Shown one piece after another: positions 1-5,852 of a stretch of 7,606 bases of DNA. How positions within the stretch are numbered: the stretch's first letter is position 1; every line of letters begins with the position of its first letter. The stretch comes from Ktedonobacter sp. 13_1_20CM_4_53_11 (lineage in GTDB: Bacteria; Chloroflexota; Ktedonobacteria; Ktedonobacterales; Ktedonobacteraceae): positions 1-7,606 of the forward strand of contig MNIY01000075.1 of the NCBI GenBank assembly GCA_001919995.1. The letters run 5' to 3'. The notes under the pieces were generated by a model, which saw only the letters and a list, made by a program, of their open reading frames with translations, searched no databases and was not told the origin of the DNA. The position numbers were made by a program, and so were the translations under genes.

Positions 1-61
1 CCCGAAACGTGAGGATGGCAGAGATTATCATCGATAACCTCTGCCATCCTCACGTTTCGGG
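1..61. repeat. Long perfect hairpin (23-bp stem) downstream of the ketoreductase gene
   Basis: Positions 1-23 are the exact reverse complement of 39-61. After one mismatch (24/38) the stem continues for 5 bp (25-29 with 33-37), closing on a 3-nt loop at 30-32. The structure lies 75 nt past the stop of the leftward ketoreductase gene and could stop its transcription. Any U-tract on the minus strand would fall outside the window, so this cannot be checked. The stem is longer than an ordinary terminator and shares the core AGGATGRCAG with the inner hairpin at 7030-7092, which suggests a member of a dispersed palindromic repeat family. It may continue to the left of the window. Confidence 0.8.
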
Positions 62-77
62 ATGACTCATGAAAAAC

Positions 78-108
78 ATCATTGCGAAGAGCGAAGCGAT
101 GAGGAATC
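78..108. repeat. GCGAAGCGAAG-type dispersed intergenic repeat
   Basis: The stretch contains ATTGCGAAGAGCGAAGCGAT followed by GAGGAATC. It resembles a widespread intergenic repeat type (variants of ATTGCGAGCGAAGCGAAGCAATC) that is often mistranslated as HCEERSDE-like peptides. It is non-coding and sits between the ketoreductase stop and the hairpin at 1-61. The family assignment is from memory, and only one copy is visible here. Confidence 0.5.
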
Positions 109-136
109 AGATACCCCCAGCACATCTCCAGAACGG

Positions 137-886
137 TTACTGCAAGTAAAGGCCTCCATTTATATTGAGCGATGCGCCAGTAATATAATCCCCATCTACA
201 ATGAGATAGCGAACAGCGCGAGCCACCTCATGAGCCGTACCGACACGGCCGAGAGGTATCCGAGCCACAACCGCCTCCTTCGCCTTATCTGGCATCGACT
301 CGAACATCTCCGTCGCTATAAAACCGGGACAGATGGCATTGACCGTAATATTGGAGCGAGCCAGCTCCAGCGCTGCCGTTTTGGTCAAACCAATTATGCC
401 AGCTTTGGCGGCTGCATAGTTAGCCTGGCCAAAGTTCCCCATCTGGCCAATCACAGAGCTGATGTTGATGATCTTGCCGCTCTTCTGCTGCGTGAATTGG
501 GGCAGCGCTGCTTTCGTCGTGTAAAAGTAGCTGCTCAAATCATTCTTGATGACCTTATCCCAGTCCTCAGGAGTGAGATTTTTCAACGAGCGATCAACAT
601 TTATACCAGCATTGTTGACCAGCACGTCTATCCGGCCAAATTGTTGAAGGGTCTCTTCGATGAGCTTGGCTGCCTGTGCGGCATCCGACACATCAGCTTG
701 AATCGCTACGGCCCCTGGTGATCCGTTCTGCTGGAGCTGGGCCACCAGGTCTTCAGCAGCCTCCTTGCTCTTAGCATAATTTACTACCACCCTTGCCCCC
801 TCACGTCCTATTTCCTCGGCTATAGCACGCCCTATACCCCTTGCCCCGCCCGTGACTACGACAACTGCTCCATCAATTGTTCCCAT
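137..886 (-). CDS. fabG: SDR-family 3-oxoacyl-ACP reductase / acetoacetyl-CoA reductase (FabG/PhaB type)
   Basis: This is a 249-residue classical short-chain dehydrogenase, the usual FabG/PhaB length. It should reduce a 3-oxoacyl thioester to the (R)-3-hydroxyacyl form with NAD(P)H in the cytoplasm. Visible motifs are the cofactor loop TGGARGIG (12-19), NNAG (91-94), catalytic Ser144, the YAAAK box with Tyr157 and Lys161, the PGFI segment (187-190) and a C-terminal NINGG. The start at 886 is supported by AAAGGAGG six to seven bases upstream. The gene is second in a leftward unit, 44 nt after the acyl-CoA ligase stop, so it is probably co-transcribed. An oddity is that the position aligning with the catalytic-tetrad Asn of E. 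coli FabG (N110, in ETNLSS) is Asp116 here (KNDLSS). Sequence alone does not separate fatty-acid FabG from polyhydroxyalkanoate PhaB. The ligase neighbour favours a CoA substrate. Confidence 0.88.
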   Translation of the reverse strand: MGTIDGAVVVVTGGARGIGRAIAEEIGREGARVVVNYAKSKEAAEDLVAQLQQNGSPGAVAIQADVSDAAQAAKLIEETLQQFGRIDVLVNNAGINVDRSLKNLTPEDWDKVIKNDLSSYFYTTKAALPQFTQQKSGKIINISSVIGQMGNFGQANYAAAKAGIIGLTKTAALELARSNITVNAICPGFIATEMFESMPDKAKEAVVARIPLGRVGTAHEVARAVRYLIVDGDYITGASLNINGGLYLQ

Positions 887-930
887 TTGGGAACCTCCTT
901 TCCATTACTGTGAGAACATTCGAAAAAACT

Positions 931-2883
931 CTATTCCTCGATAGTAGTGAGATCACCCGGCTCTACGCCCATCTCACGAGCTTTGATCACCCGGCGCATA
1001 ATCTTGCCTGAGCGTGTTTTGGGCAGCCCTGTAACAAACTCCAGCTCGGAAGGTGTTGCGATAGGCCCAAGTTCGCGCCGTACATGCTCGATCAATTCTA
1101 TCCTGAGATCGTCGCTGGAAGTATACCCAACCTTTAGTGTCACAAAGGCTTTGATAGACTCGCCCTTGAGTGGATCGGGCTTCCCGATAACCCCTGCTTC
1201 GGCTACGGCAGTATGGCTGACCAGCGCACTTTCTACGTCGGCTGTTCCGATGCGGTGCCCTGCCACATTCATCACATCGTCAGAGCGGCCGAGCACAGCG
1301 ATGTAGCCATCTTCATCGTATGTCGCAACATCACCGACCGTGTAATAGGGCGGTATAATGCGCCAGTATTCCATATACCGATCCTCGTTGCCCCAGATTG
1401 TGCGGAACATCTGCGGCCAGACGCCTTCCAGCACCAGTAGACCGCCATGGTATGGTGGCACAGGTTTTCCCTCGCGGTTAAGTATATGGGCTTTATAGCC
1501 GGGCAGCGGTTTCCCTGCGCGACCAAGATGGATTTCCATGCATGGCAGTGTACCAATCGTAGGCCCGGCTGTCTCCGTCTGCCACCAGTTATCTAAGACA
1601 GCCGCTTTCCCTCTCCCAATATGTTCCATTGCCCACAGGTGCGCTTCTGGATTGAGTGGCTCACCTGCACAGACAACAATGCGTAGGCTGTCGAGGTTGT
1701 GAGCCCTGAGATACTCGGGACCAAACTTCATAAACATGCGCACTGCGGTCGGTGCGGTAAACATCTTGGTGACGCCATATTTCTCCACAATTGACCAGGC
1801 GATGCCCGGATTGGGATAATCTGGCGAGCCTTCCCGTATCAGGACAGTCGTGCCATTGGACCATGGACCATAAACCATCGTTGAATGTCCAACAATCCAA
1901 CCAATATCGGACATACACCAGTAGATGTCATCCTCTTTGAGGTCGAACGCCAATCGTGTGTAATATGCCGTCCCAACCATATAGCCACCGTGGACATACA
2001 AACAGCCCTTGGGTGTCCCTGTTGAGCCCGATGTATAGAGAATAAAGAGAGGGTCTTCAGACTCCATTACCTCGGCATCACACGTAGTTGGCTGTGACCC
2101 GCAAAGTTCGTAAAAATCGACTTCACGGCTGCCGTCCAACGGAATTGCCGGTGTTTGACGCCGGTGAACTATGACCTTGTCGACGATGTCGAGTCCCTCT
2201 ACTGCGTCATCAACGATATCTTTCAGTGGGGTAATTTTGCCTCGACGATAGCCAACATCTGTCGTAACCACCACCCGTGCTTGTGCATCTTCTATACGTG
2301 AACGAAGTGCGCTGCTTCCCAGGCCGGCATAGACTACCGAGTGGATTGCCCCCAGCCTCGCACATGCCAGCATGGTGGCGACTCCTTCGGGTGTAAGTGG
2401 TAAATAAACACAGACTCGATCCCCTCTTTTCACGCCCAGTGATTTTAACCCGTTAGCAATCTGGCAGGTCAATGCAAGCAACTCGCTGAAGGTAAATGTG
2501 CGCTCTGTCCCGTCTTCGCCCACCCAGATCAGAGCCCTCTTATTGGCCCGACTGCCATTAGCATGCCGGTCGAGACAGTTCATGGTAATGTTGAGTTGCC
2601 CATCCACAAACCACTTTGTTTTCGGTACCTCACCCTCCAGCACGCGCGTCCACGGTTTTACCCAGGTAAATTCTCTCGCGATCTTATCCCAGAATCCCTC
2701 GAAATCGCTGGCTGCCTCGTCATAGAGAGCCTGGTAATCCTTGACATCGGCTGCTGCTAAGATATTAGGTAGGGGTGGAAAACGTGTCTCTTTTTCCAAT
2801 AGCTGTTTGAAATCTCCAGCAGGCGTAGCATTCCCCTCAATACCTACACCTTGCTGTCCTTTATCCGATGGTGATGTCGTCAT
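931..2883 (-). CDS. acs: Acetyl-CoA synthetase-type acyl-CoA ligase (AMP-forming)
   Basis: This 650-residue ANL-superfamily enzyme has the standard Acs length. It activates a short carboxylic acid with ATP and CoA through an acyl-AMP. Visible motifs are the P-loop YTSGSTGTPKG (283-293), DNWWQTETAG (431-440), the hinge region YTVGD with Asp518, GRSDDVMNVAGHRIG (532-546) and C-terminal PKTRSGK (621-627). Lys627 in that motif is the catalytic lysine, acetylated in many Acs enzymes. The start at 2883 is chosen because AAGGAGGG lies just upstream and family similarity begins soon after. The frame stays open for 74 more codons to 3105, but that extension runs into the terminator hairpin of the preceding gene. 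Pocket residues differ from acetate-specific Acs: Ile330, Val331, Ala406 and Trp434, where M. thermautotrophicus Acs has Ile, Thr, Val and Trp. Propionate or another short acid is therefore possible. It is the first gene of a unit with the ketoreductase. Confidence 0.93.
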   Translation of the reverse strand: MTTSPSDKGQQGVGIEGNATPAGDFKQLLEKETRFPPLPNILAAADVKDYQALYDEAASDFEGFWDKIAREFTWVKPWTRVLEGEVPKTKWFVDGQLNITMNCLDRHANGSRANKRALIWVGEDGTERTFTFSELLALTCQIANGLKSLGVKRGDRVCVYLPLTPEGVATMLACARLGAIHSVVYAGLGSSALRSRIEDAQARVVVTTDVGYRRGKITPLKDIVDDAVEGLDIVDKVIVHRRQTPAIPLDGSREVDFYELCGSQPTTCDAEVMESEDPLFILYTSGSTGTPKGCLYVHGGYMVGTAYYTRLAFDLKEDDIYWCMSDIGWIVGHSTMVYGPWSNGTTVLIREGSPDYPNPGIAWSIVEKYGVTKMFTAPTAVRMFMKFGPEYLRAHNLDSLRIVVCAGEPLNPEAHLWAMEHIGRGKAAVLDNWWQTETAGPTIGTLPCMEIHLGRAGKPLPGYKAHILNREGKPVPPYHGGLLVLEGVWPQMFRTIWGNEDRYMEYWRIIPPYYTVGDVATYDEDGYIAVLGRSDDVMNVAGHRIGTADVESALVSHTAVAEAGVIGKPDPLKGESIKAFVTLKVGYTSSDDLRIELIEHVRRELGPIATPSELEFVTGLPKTRSGKIMRRVIKAREMGVEPGDLTTIEE

Positions 2884-2935
2884 TGTCCCTCCTTGATCTT
2901 CTTCGAAATTCAGACCATTTTCAAAAGATATAATT

Positions 2936-2963
2936 ATCTTACCTCTTTTGCTAAACTTTTCAA
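2936..2963 (-). promoter_or_regulatory. Candidate promoter of the acs-ketoreductase unit
   Basis: On the minus strand TTGAAA (2963-2958) is followed after 16 nt by TAAGAT (2941-2936). An overlapping GATAAT at 2938-2933 gives a 19-nt spacer. The region is AT-rich, lies 53-80 nt before the acs start and is downstream of the preceding terminator, so a promoter is expected about here. The hexamers are imperfect. Confidence 0.35.
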
Positions 2964-3073
2964 AGCTCGATAATTCGACCAGCGAAGTTTTCACTAGCCC
3001 TGCACACTCCATTCCTTGCAGCTTCATGCCCATGATGTAGCCCCTGTTCGAAGTTGCAGAAGAAGCGGAGCAA

Positions 3074-3120
3074 TAAAAATGTGGAACGTTGACAACATAA
3101 GTCAACGTTCCACATCTTTG
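3074..3120 (-). terminator. Rho-independent terminator of the small CPVGH/CPVC gene
   Basis: Positions 3079-3093 and 3101-3115 form a perfect 15-bp stem around a 7-nt loop, and A-U pairs extend it after one mismatch. Read leftward, the stem is followed by ATTTTTATT. It begins 13 nt after the stop of the small gene (3133). Each arm contains the self-complementary hexamer AACGTT, so binding of a dimeric regulator is an alternative, but the U-tract and position favour a terminator. Confidence 0.75.
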
Positions 3121-3132
3121 GCTGCCTTCGTG

Positions 3133-3336
3133 CTATGCTCTTTTGGCAGAAGAACCTACAGAAAAGATCCGCAGGCATACTGGACAATAATATTGCCTGT
3201 TCCCTTCGTTGTCCAGTTCAGGGATCGTATCAGTCAGTAGATCTACGAGTAAGATAGCCCGTTTGTGCCCAACCGGGCAAGCGTGATATTTAATATCTTG
3301 CAATGGCCTCTTGACATAATGTCCATTCTCACGCAT
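3133..3336 (-). CDS. Small putative zinc-binding protein (67 aa), function unknown
   Basis: I do not recognise the family. The 67-residue product is basic at its start and carries two metal-ligand-like clusters: HACPVGH at 18-24 (Cys20, His24) and YYCPVCLRIF at 49-58 (Cys51, Cys54). They are separated by a hydrophobic and acidic linker containing ILLVDLL. Together they could form one Cys/His zinc site like a small zinc ribbon. This is inference from spacing only. No signal peptide or membrane helix is evident. The start at 3336 is supported by AGGAGGG five to six bases upstream, and the longer in-frame start at 3387 has no such site and would cross the candidate promoter. The gene appears to be a single-gene transcript with its own promoter and terminator, upstream of and in the same direction as acs. 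Confidence 0.65.
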   Translation of the reverse strand: MRENGHYVKRPLQDIKYHACPVGHKRAILLVDLLTDTIPELDNEGNRQYYCPVCLRIFSVGSSAKRA

Positions 3337-3355
3337 GGTCTCCCTCCTGAAAAGA

Positions 3356-3384
3356 ACAATACCATTACGGAAGACATTTTTCAA
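3356..3384 (-). promoter_or_regulatory. Candidate sigma-70-type promoter of the small CPVGH/CPVC gene
   Basis: Read leftward, TTGAAA (3384-3379) and TATTGT (3361-3356) are separated by exactly 17 nt. Transcription would begin near 3349, leaving a short leader that contains the AGGAGGG ribosome binding site of the gene starting at 3336. Confidence 0.45.
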
Positions 3385-3507
3385 CAAAAAAATCCATAAA
3401 TTCCCACAAATATATTACCTTTGTTCGGAAGTTGTGATTGATTTGCGATCTAATATCTCGTACATCGTGAGTTATTCCGGAAGTGGAATGTCTCTCTGCA
3501 TAAAACC
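3385..3507. other. Short intergenic stretch without a recognised feature
   Basis: This AT-rich stretch lies between the small-gene promoter and the terminator of the fdhA fragment. The open frames crossing it have no ribosome binding site and no recognisable product. I see only weak short dyads in it. Confidence 0.4.
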
Positions 3508-3544
3508 AGGAAGAGGTCACGAACACGGTCCGTGACCTCTTCTT
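3508..3544. terminator. Hairpin terminator downstream of the fdhA fragment
   Basis: Positions 3508-3521 pair with 3531-3544 in a 14-bp stem (one G-U pair) around a 9-nt loop. Read leftward it is followed by CCTGGTTTTATG, and read rightward by CTTGTTTGTG, so it can work in either direction. It lies 38 nt past the stop of the leftward fdhA fragment and is clearly related to the hairpin at 5416-5456. The terminator was therefore copied together with the gene end. Confidence 0.7.
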
Positions 3545-3948
3545 GTTTGTGATTGTCGGCTAATTGTCCGCTAGCTCATTGCTCAGGCGGGAATCAAGTC
3601 ATGGGGGTTAAGGACGAATTTCTTGGCAGCTCCTTTGTCAAAGTCCTTGTAACCCTGTGGTGCCTCCTCCAAAGGAATGACGGTGGCGTTGACCGCCTTG
3701 GCGATCTGCACCTTGTCATTGAGGATTGCCATCATCAACTGACGATGGTAACGCATCATCGGACACTGACCGGTGGTGAAAGAGAGGGACTTTGCCCAGC
3801 CCAAACCAATGCGTATACCAAGTTGACCGATCTTCGCGTTCTCGTCAATGCCGCCTGGATCGCCAGTTACATACAAGCCAGGAATACCCACTCGACCAGC
3901 GACTTGCGTGATACCCATCACGGAGTTGAGCACTGTAGCTGGCGCCTC
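3511..3948. repeat. Left copy of a direct repeat flanking the AAA+ gene
   Basis: This segment and 5421-5852 share the fdhA 3' end, the intergenic TAATTGTCCGCTAGC sequence and the terminator hairpin, in the same orientation. The coding part is offset by a constant 1904 nt without gaps, and small indels occur only between stop codon and hairpin. Nucleotide identity is roughly 80-85% by eye. Confidence 0.85.
3583..3948 (-). pseudogene. Truncated 3' fragment of a formaldehyde dehydrogenase gene
   Basis: The fragment aligns without gaps to the last 121 residues (277-397) of the intact fdhA at 5487-6680. Over residues 282-397 it has about 15 substitutions by eye, roughly 87% protein identity, and it ends in its own TGA. 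It begins with EAPATVLN. Upstream of 3948 the frame continues as unrelated sequence (LRENVTGFLR). It lacks the whole catalytic-zinc half and the NAD-binding motif and has no start with a ribosome binding site, so it cannot be a working dehydrogenase. Many nucleotide differences fall at third codon positions, suggesting that the parent was a functional paralogue before truncation. It is followed by its own terminator and abuts the upstream region of the AAA+ gene. Confidence 0.85.
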
Positions 3949-4025
3949 TCTTAAGAATCCCGTTACATTTTCCCGCAGAAGGATAGAGAGCCGAGCCTAG
4001 GTGCCCTCGGGCTAGTGTACAAAGC

Positions 4026-4034
4026 TGGTACAAT
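4026..4034 (+). promoter_or_regulatory. Candidate extended -10 promoter of the AAA+ gene
   Basis: TGGTACAAT fits an extended -10 element (TGN followed by TACAAT). No good -35 hexamer is visible at the usual distance. Just upstream, 3989-3995 and 4006-4013 can form a short stem with one bulge. Transcription would begin near 4041 and give a leader of about 84 nt. Confidence 0.3.
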
Positions 4035-4124
4035 GATATCAAAGGATAGGTGGAGGATGCTTCTTAATGGCGTTGTAGATATTCCCTTGCTATGTGCTCT
4101 TCAGAGAAGAAGGAGCGTTCTACA

Positions 4125-5402
4125 ATGGAAGATCGAGAACAAATACGACGAGAATGCCTCCAGGCAGCGCTGCAATACTTTGACCCGTCCCTGATGGAAC
4201 TCCAGCTTGACCAGGAAGAGCAGGCCAACTACACGCATAAATTTTTTGTCATGATGAAGGATGCAGGAGCCATTATCTACCGGGTAAGTGCAGGTCGGTA
4301 TGCTGTGACCGAACAAATTATACCTGACGGCTCAGAGCGCGAACAGGAAATGAATGGTCCTTCTGACCTTGTCATTCAGGGTATACCCGCTGATATACCT
4401 GTACCCGTGGATGCTCTTTGTCGCTCCCGGCTCCATCACGCAGTGACTGAGTTGCTTCATAAAACACGTCTGAAGGATCTCAAGATTACGATCGCGACAA
4501 CTACTGCCCTGCTTGACGGACATGTGGGTTCTTCCCTGGAGGCGGAAACTACAGATCAAACGAGATCGAGTGACGACCCGCCAATTGAGATACGGGCTCT
4601 CCAATACAAAGCGCAACAACCGTTCTTTACTTTCGAGCAGCTCGTTGTTCCTGAAGCTCTCATGGAAGATCTGCTCTCAGCCGTCGAGGTCATACGGGTA
4701 GAGCGCAAAGTCTTCGATGAGTGGGGGCTCAGGAGAATCCAACCTTTTCCACACTCTGCCCTGAATTTTCATGGACCACCAGGGACAGGGAAAACGCTGG
4801 CGGCACATGCCATCGCTCACCGGCTCAATCGATCTATCATGATTGCCAGTTACGCGGAAATTGAGAGCAAGTTTCATGGGGAGGGCCCCAAAAACGTCAA
4901 GGCGATCTTCCATGCAGCAGAGAGAGATGATGCGATCCTTTTTATCGATGAAGCCGATTCGCTGCTCTCCAAGAGGCTCACAGAGGTCACACAAGGATCT
5001 GAGCAGGCCATTAACTCGATGCGCAGCCAATTGTTCATCTGCCTTCAGGAGTTTCGCGGTGTGGTGATCTTTGCAACGAACCTGGTCGAGAACTATGACA
5101 AGGCGTTTGAGACGCGGGTCCGCCATCTCCATTTCCCGCTACCAGACGAACAATGCCGACGAGAGATCTGGCGTAGACATCTTGTGCCACAGCTGCCAGT
5201 GGCAGAGAACGTCTCTCCTGACCAACTTGCAGTGTATGCTGAGGACATCTGCGGCCGAGATATAAGAAATGCAGTTGTTGATGCGGCGGTAAGAGGTGCT
5301 CGATATGGGAAAGAGCGTGTCGAACTACGGGACCTCATCGAAGCTGTAGACCGGATTAAGGCGGCAAGAGTGGCTGTCGAGTCTCACGAGGTTCGGAAAT
5401 GA
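4125..5402 (+). CDS. Orphan AAA+ ATPase (classical AAA type) with an unassigned N-terminal region
   Basis: This 425-residue protein has one C-terminal AAA module. Visible motifs are Walker A GPPGTGKT (217-224), pore-loop-like SKFHGEG (248-254) with aromatic Phe250, Walker B ILFIDEAD (271-278), sensor 1 Asn319 in FATNL, arginine-finger candidates Arg331 and Arg333, and a sensor-2-like GRDIRN (377-382). This set suggests an ATP-driven hexamer that remodels or threads a protein substrate. Residues 1-160 match no domain I recognise. There is no signal peptide, membrane segment or protease motif, so FtsH-type function is unlikely. The start at 4125 is chosen for AGAAGGAG about ten bases upstream. 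An in-frame ATG at 4092 has no ribosome binding site. The gene is alone on its strand, convergent with fdhA, and lies between two copies of the fdhA 3' end. Its partner is unknown. Confidence 0.85.
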   Translation: MEDREQIRRECLQAALQYFDPSLMELQLDQEEQANYTHKFFVMMKDAGAIIYRVSAGRYAVTEQIIPDGSEREQEMNGPSDLVIQGIPADIPVPVDALCRSRLHHAVTELLHKTRLKDLKITIATTTALLDGHVGSSLEAETTDQTRSSDDPPIEIRALQYKAQQPFFTFEQLVVPEALMEDLLSAVEVIRVERKVFDEWGLRRIQPFPHSALNFHGPPGTGKTLAAHAIAHRLNRSIMIASYAEIESKFHGEGPKNVKAIFHAAERDDAILFIDEADSLLSKRLTEVTQGSEQAINSMRSQLFICLQEFRGVVIFATNLVENYDKAFETRVRHLHFPLPDEQCRREIWRRHLVPQLPVAENVSPDQLAVYAEDICGRDIRNAVVDAAVRGARYGKERVELRDLIEAVDRIKAARVAVESHEVRK

Positions 5403-5415
5403 GTACCAAGGGAAG

Positions 5416-5456
5416 AGCAGAAGAGGCCACGAACAGCGTTCATGACCTCTTCTGCT
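5416..5456. terminator. Bidirectional terminator between the convergent AAA+ and fdhA genes
   Basis: Positions 5416-5434 pair with 5438-5456 in a 19-bp stem with two C-A mismatches and a 3-nt loop. It starts 13 nt after the AAA+ stop and 30 nt beyond the fdhA stop, so it can serve both genes. U-tracts are weak on both strands. It is related to the hairpin at 3508-3544, sharing AAGAGG-CAC-GAAC and GACCTCTTCT. Confidence 0.7.
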
Positions 5457-5852
5457 ATAGCTCGTAATTGTCCGCTAGCTTGTTGGCTAGACGGGAATCA
5501 TGTTGTTCGGGTTGAGGACGAATTTCTTAGCAGCGCCCTTGTCAAAGTCCTTATAGCCCTGGGGGGCATCCTCAAGAGAAATGACGGTGGCGTTAACCGC
5601 CTTGGCGATCTGCACCTTGTCGTGGAGGATCGCATTCATCAGTTGGCGATGGTAGCGCATGACGGGGCACTGACCGGTGGTGAAGGAGAGGGACTTGGCC
5701 CAACCCAGACCGATGCGGACACCCAGCTGGCCAATCCTGGCGTTCTCGTCGATCCCGCCTGGGTCGCCTGTCACATATAGACCCGGGATACCGACGCGCC
5801 CGGCAACGCGTGTGATGCTCATGACATCGTTGAGCACAGTGGCTGGGGCCTC
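5421..5852. repeat. Right copy of the direct repeat flanking the AAA+ gene
   Basis: This is the counterpart of 3511-3948. It comprises the last 122 codons of the intact fdhA (5487-5852), the spacer with TAATTGTCCGCTAGC and the terminator arm. Homology ends near 5852, inside the fdhA reading frame, where the left copy diverges. Confidence 0.85.

Noticed and set aside
62..721. A 219-codon open frame on the plus strand
   Set aside because: It is the antisense shadow of the ketoreductase gene, and its first residues come from the GCGAAGCGAAG repeat.
2884..3105. A 74-codon N-terminal extension of the acs reading frame
   Set aside because: It has no ribosome binding site, its first codons lie inside the terminator hairpin of the preceding gene, and family similarity begins only after the start at 2883, which has a strong AAGGAGGG.
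3583..3933. The fdhA fragment as a functional small protein starting at a GTG
   Set aside because: The GTG is an internal valine codon of the parent gene without a ribosome binding site, and the fragment lacks the zinc and NAD motifs.
4033..4194. A small open frame (starting MISKDRWRMLLNG) in the leader of the AAA+ gene
   Set aside because: It has no ribosome binding site, overlaps the AAA+ start in another frame, and I recognise no family. It may be chance or a remnant.
5442..5780. A 112-codon plus-strand frame after the AAA+ gene
   Set aside because: It is antisense to fdhA, and the similar plus-strand frame at 3553-3954 is antisense to the fdhA fragment. Their resemblance only reflects the duplication.
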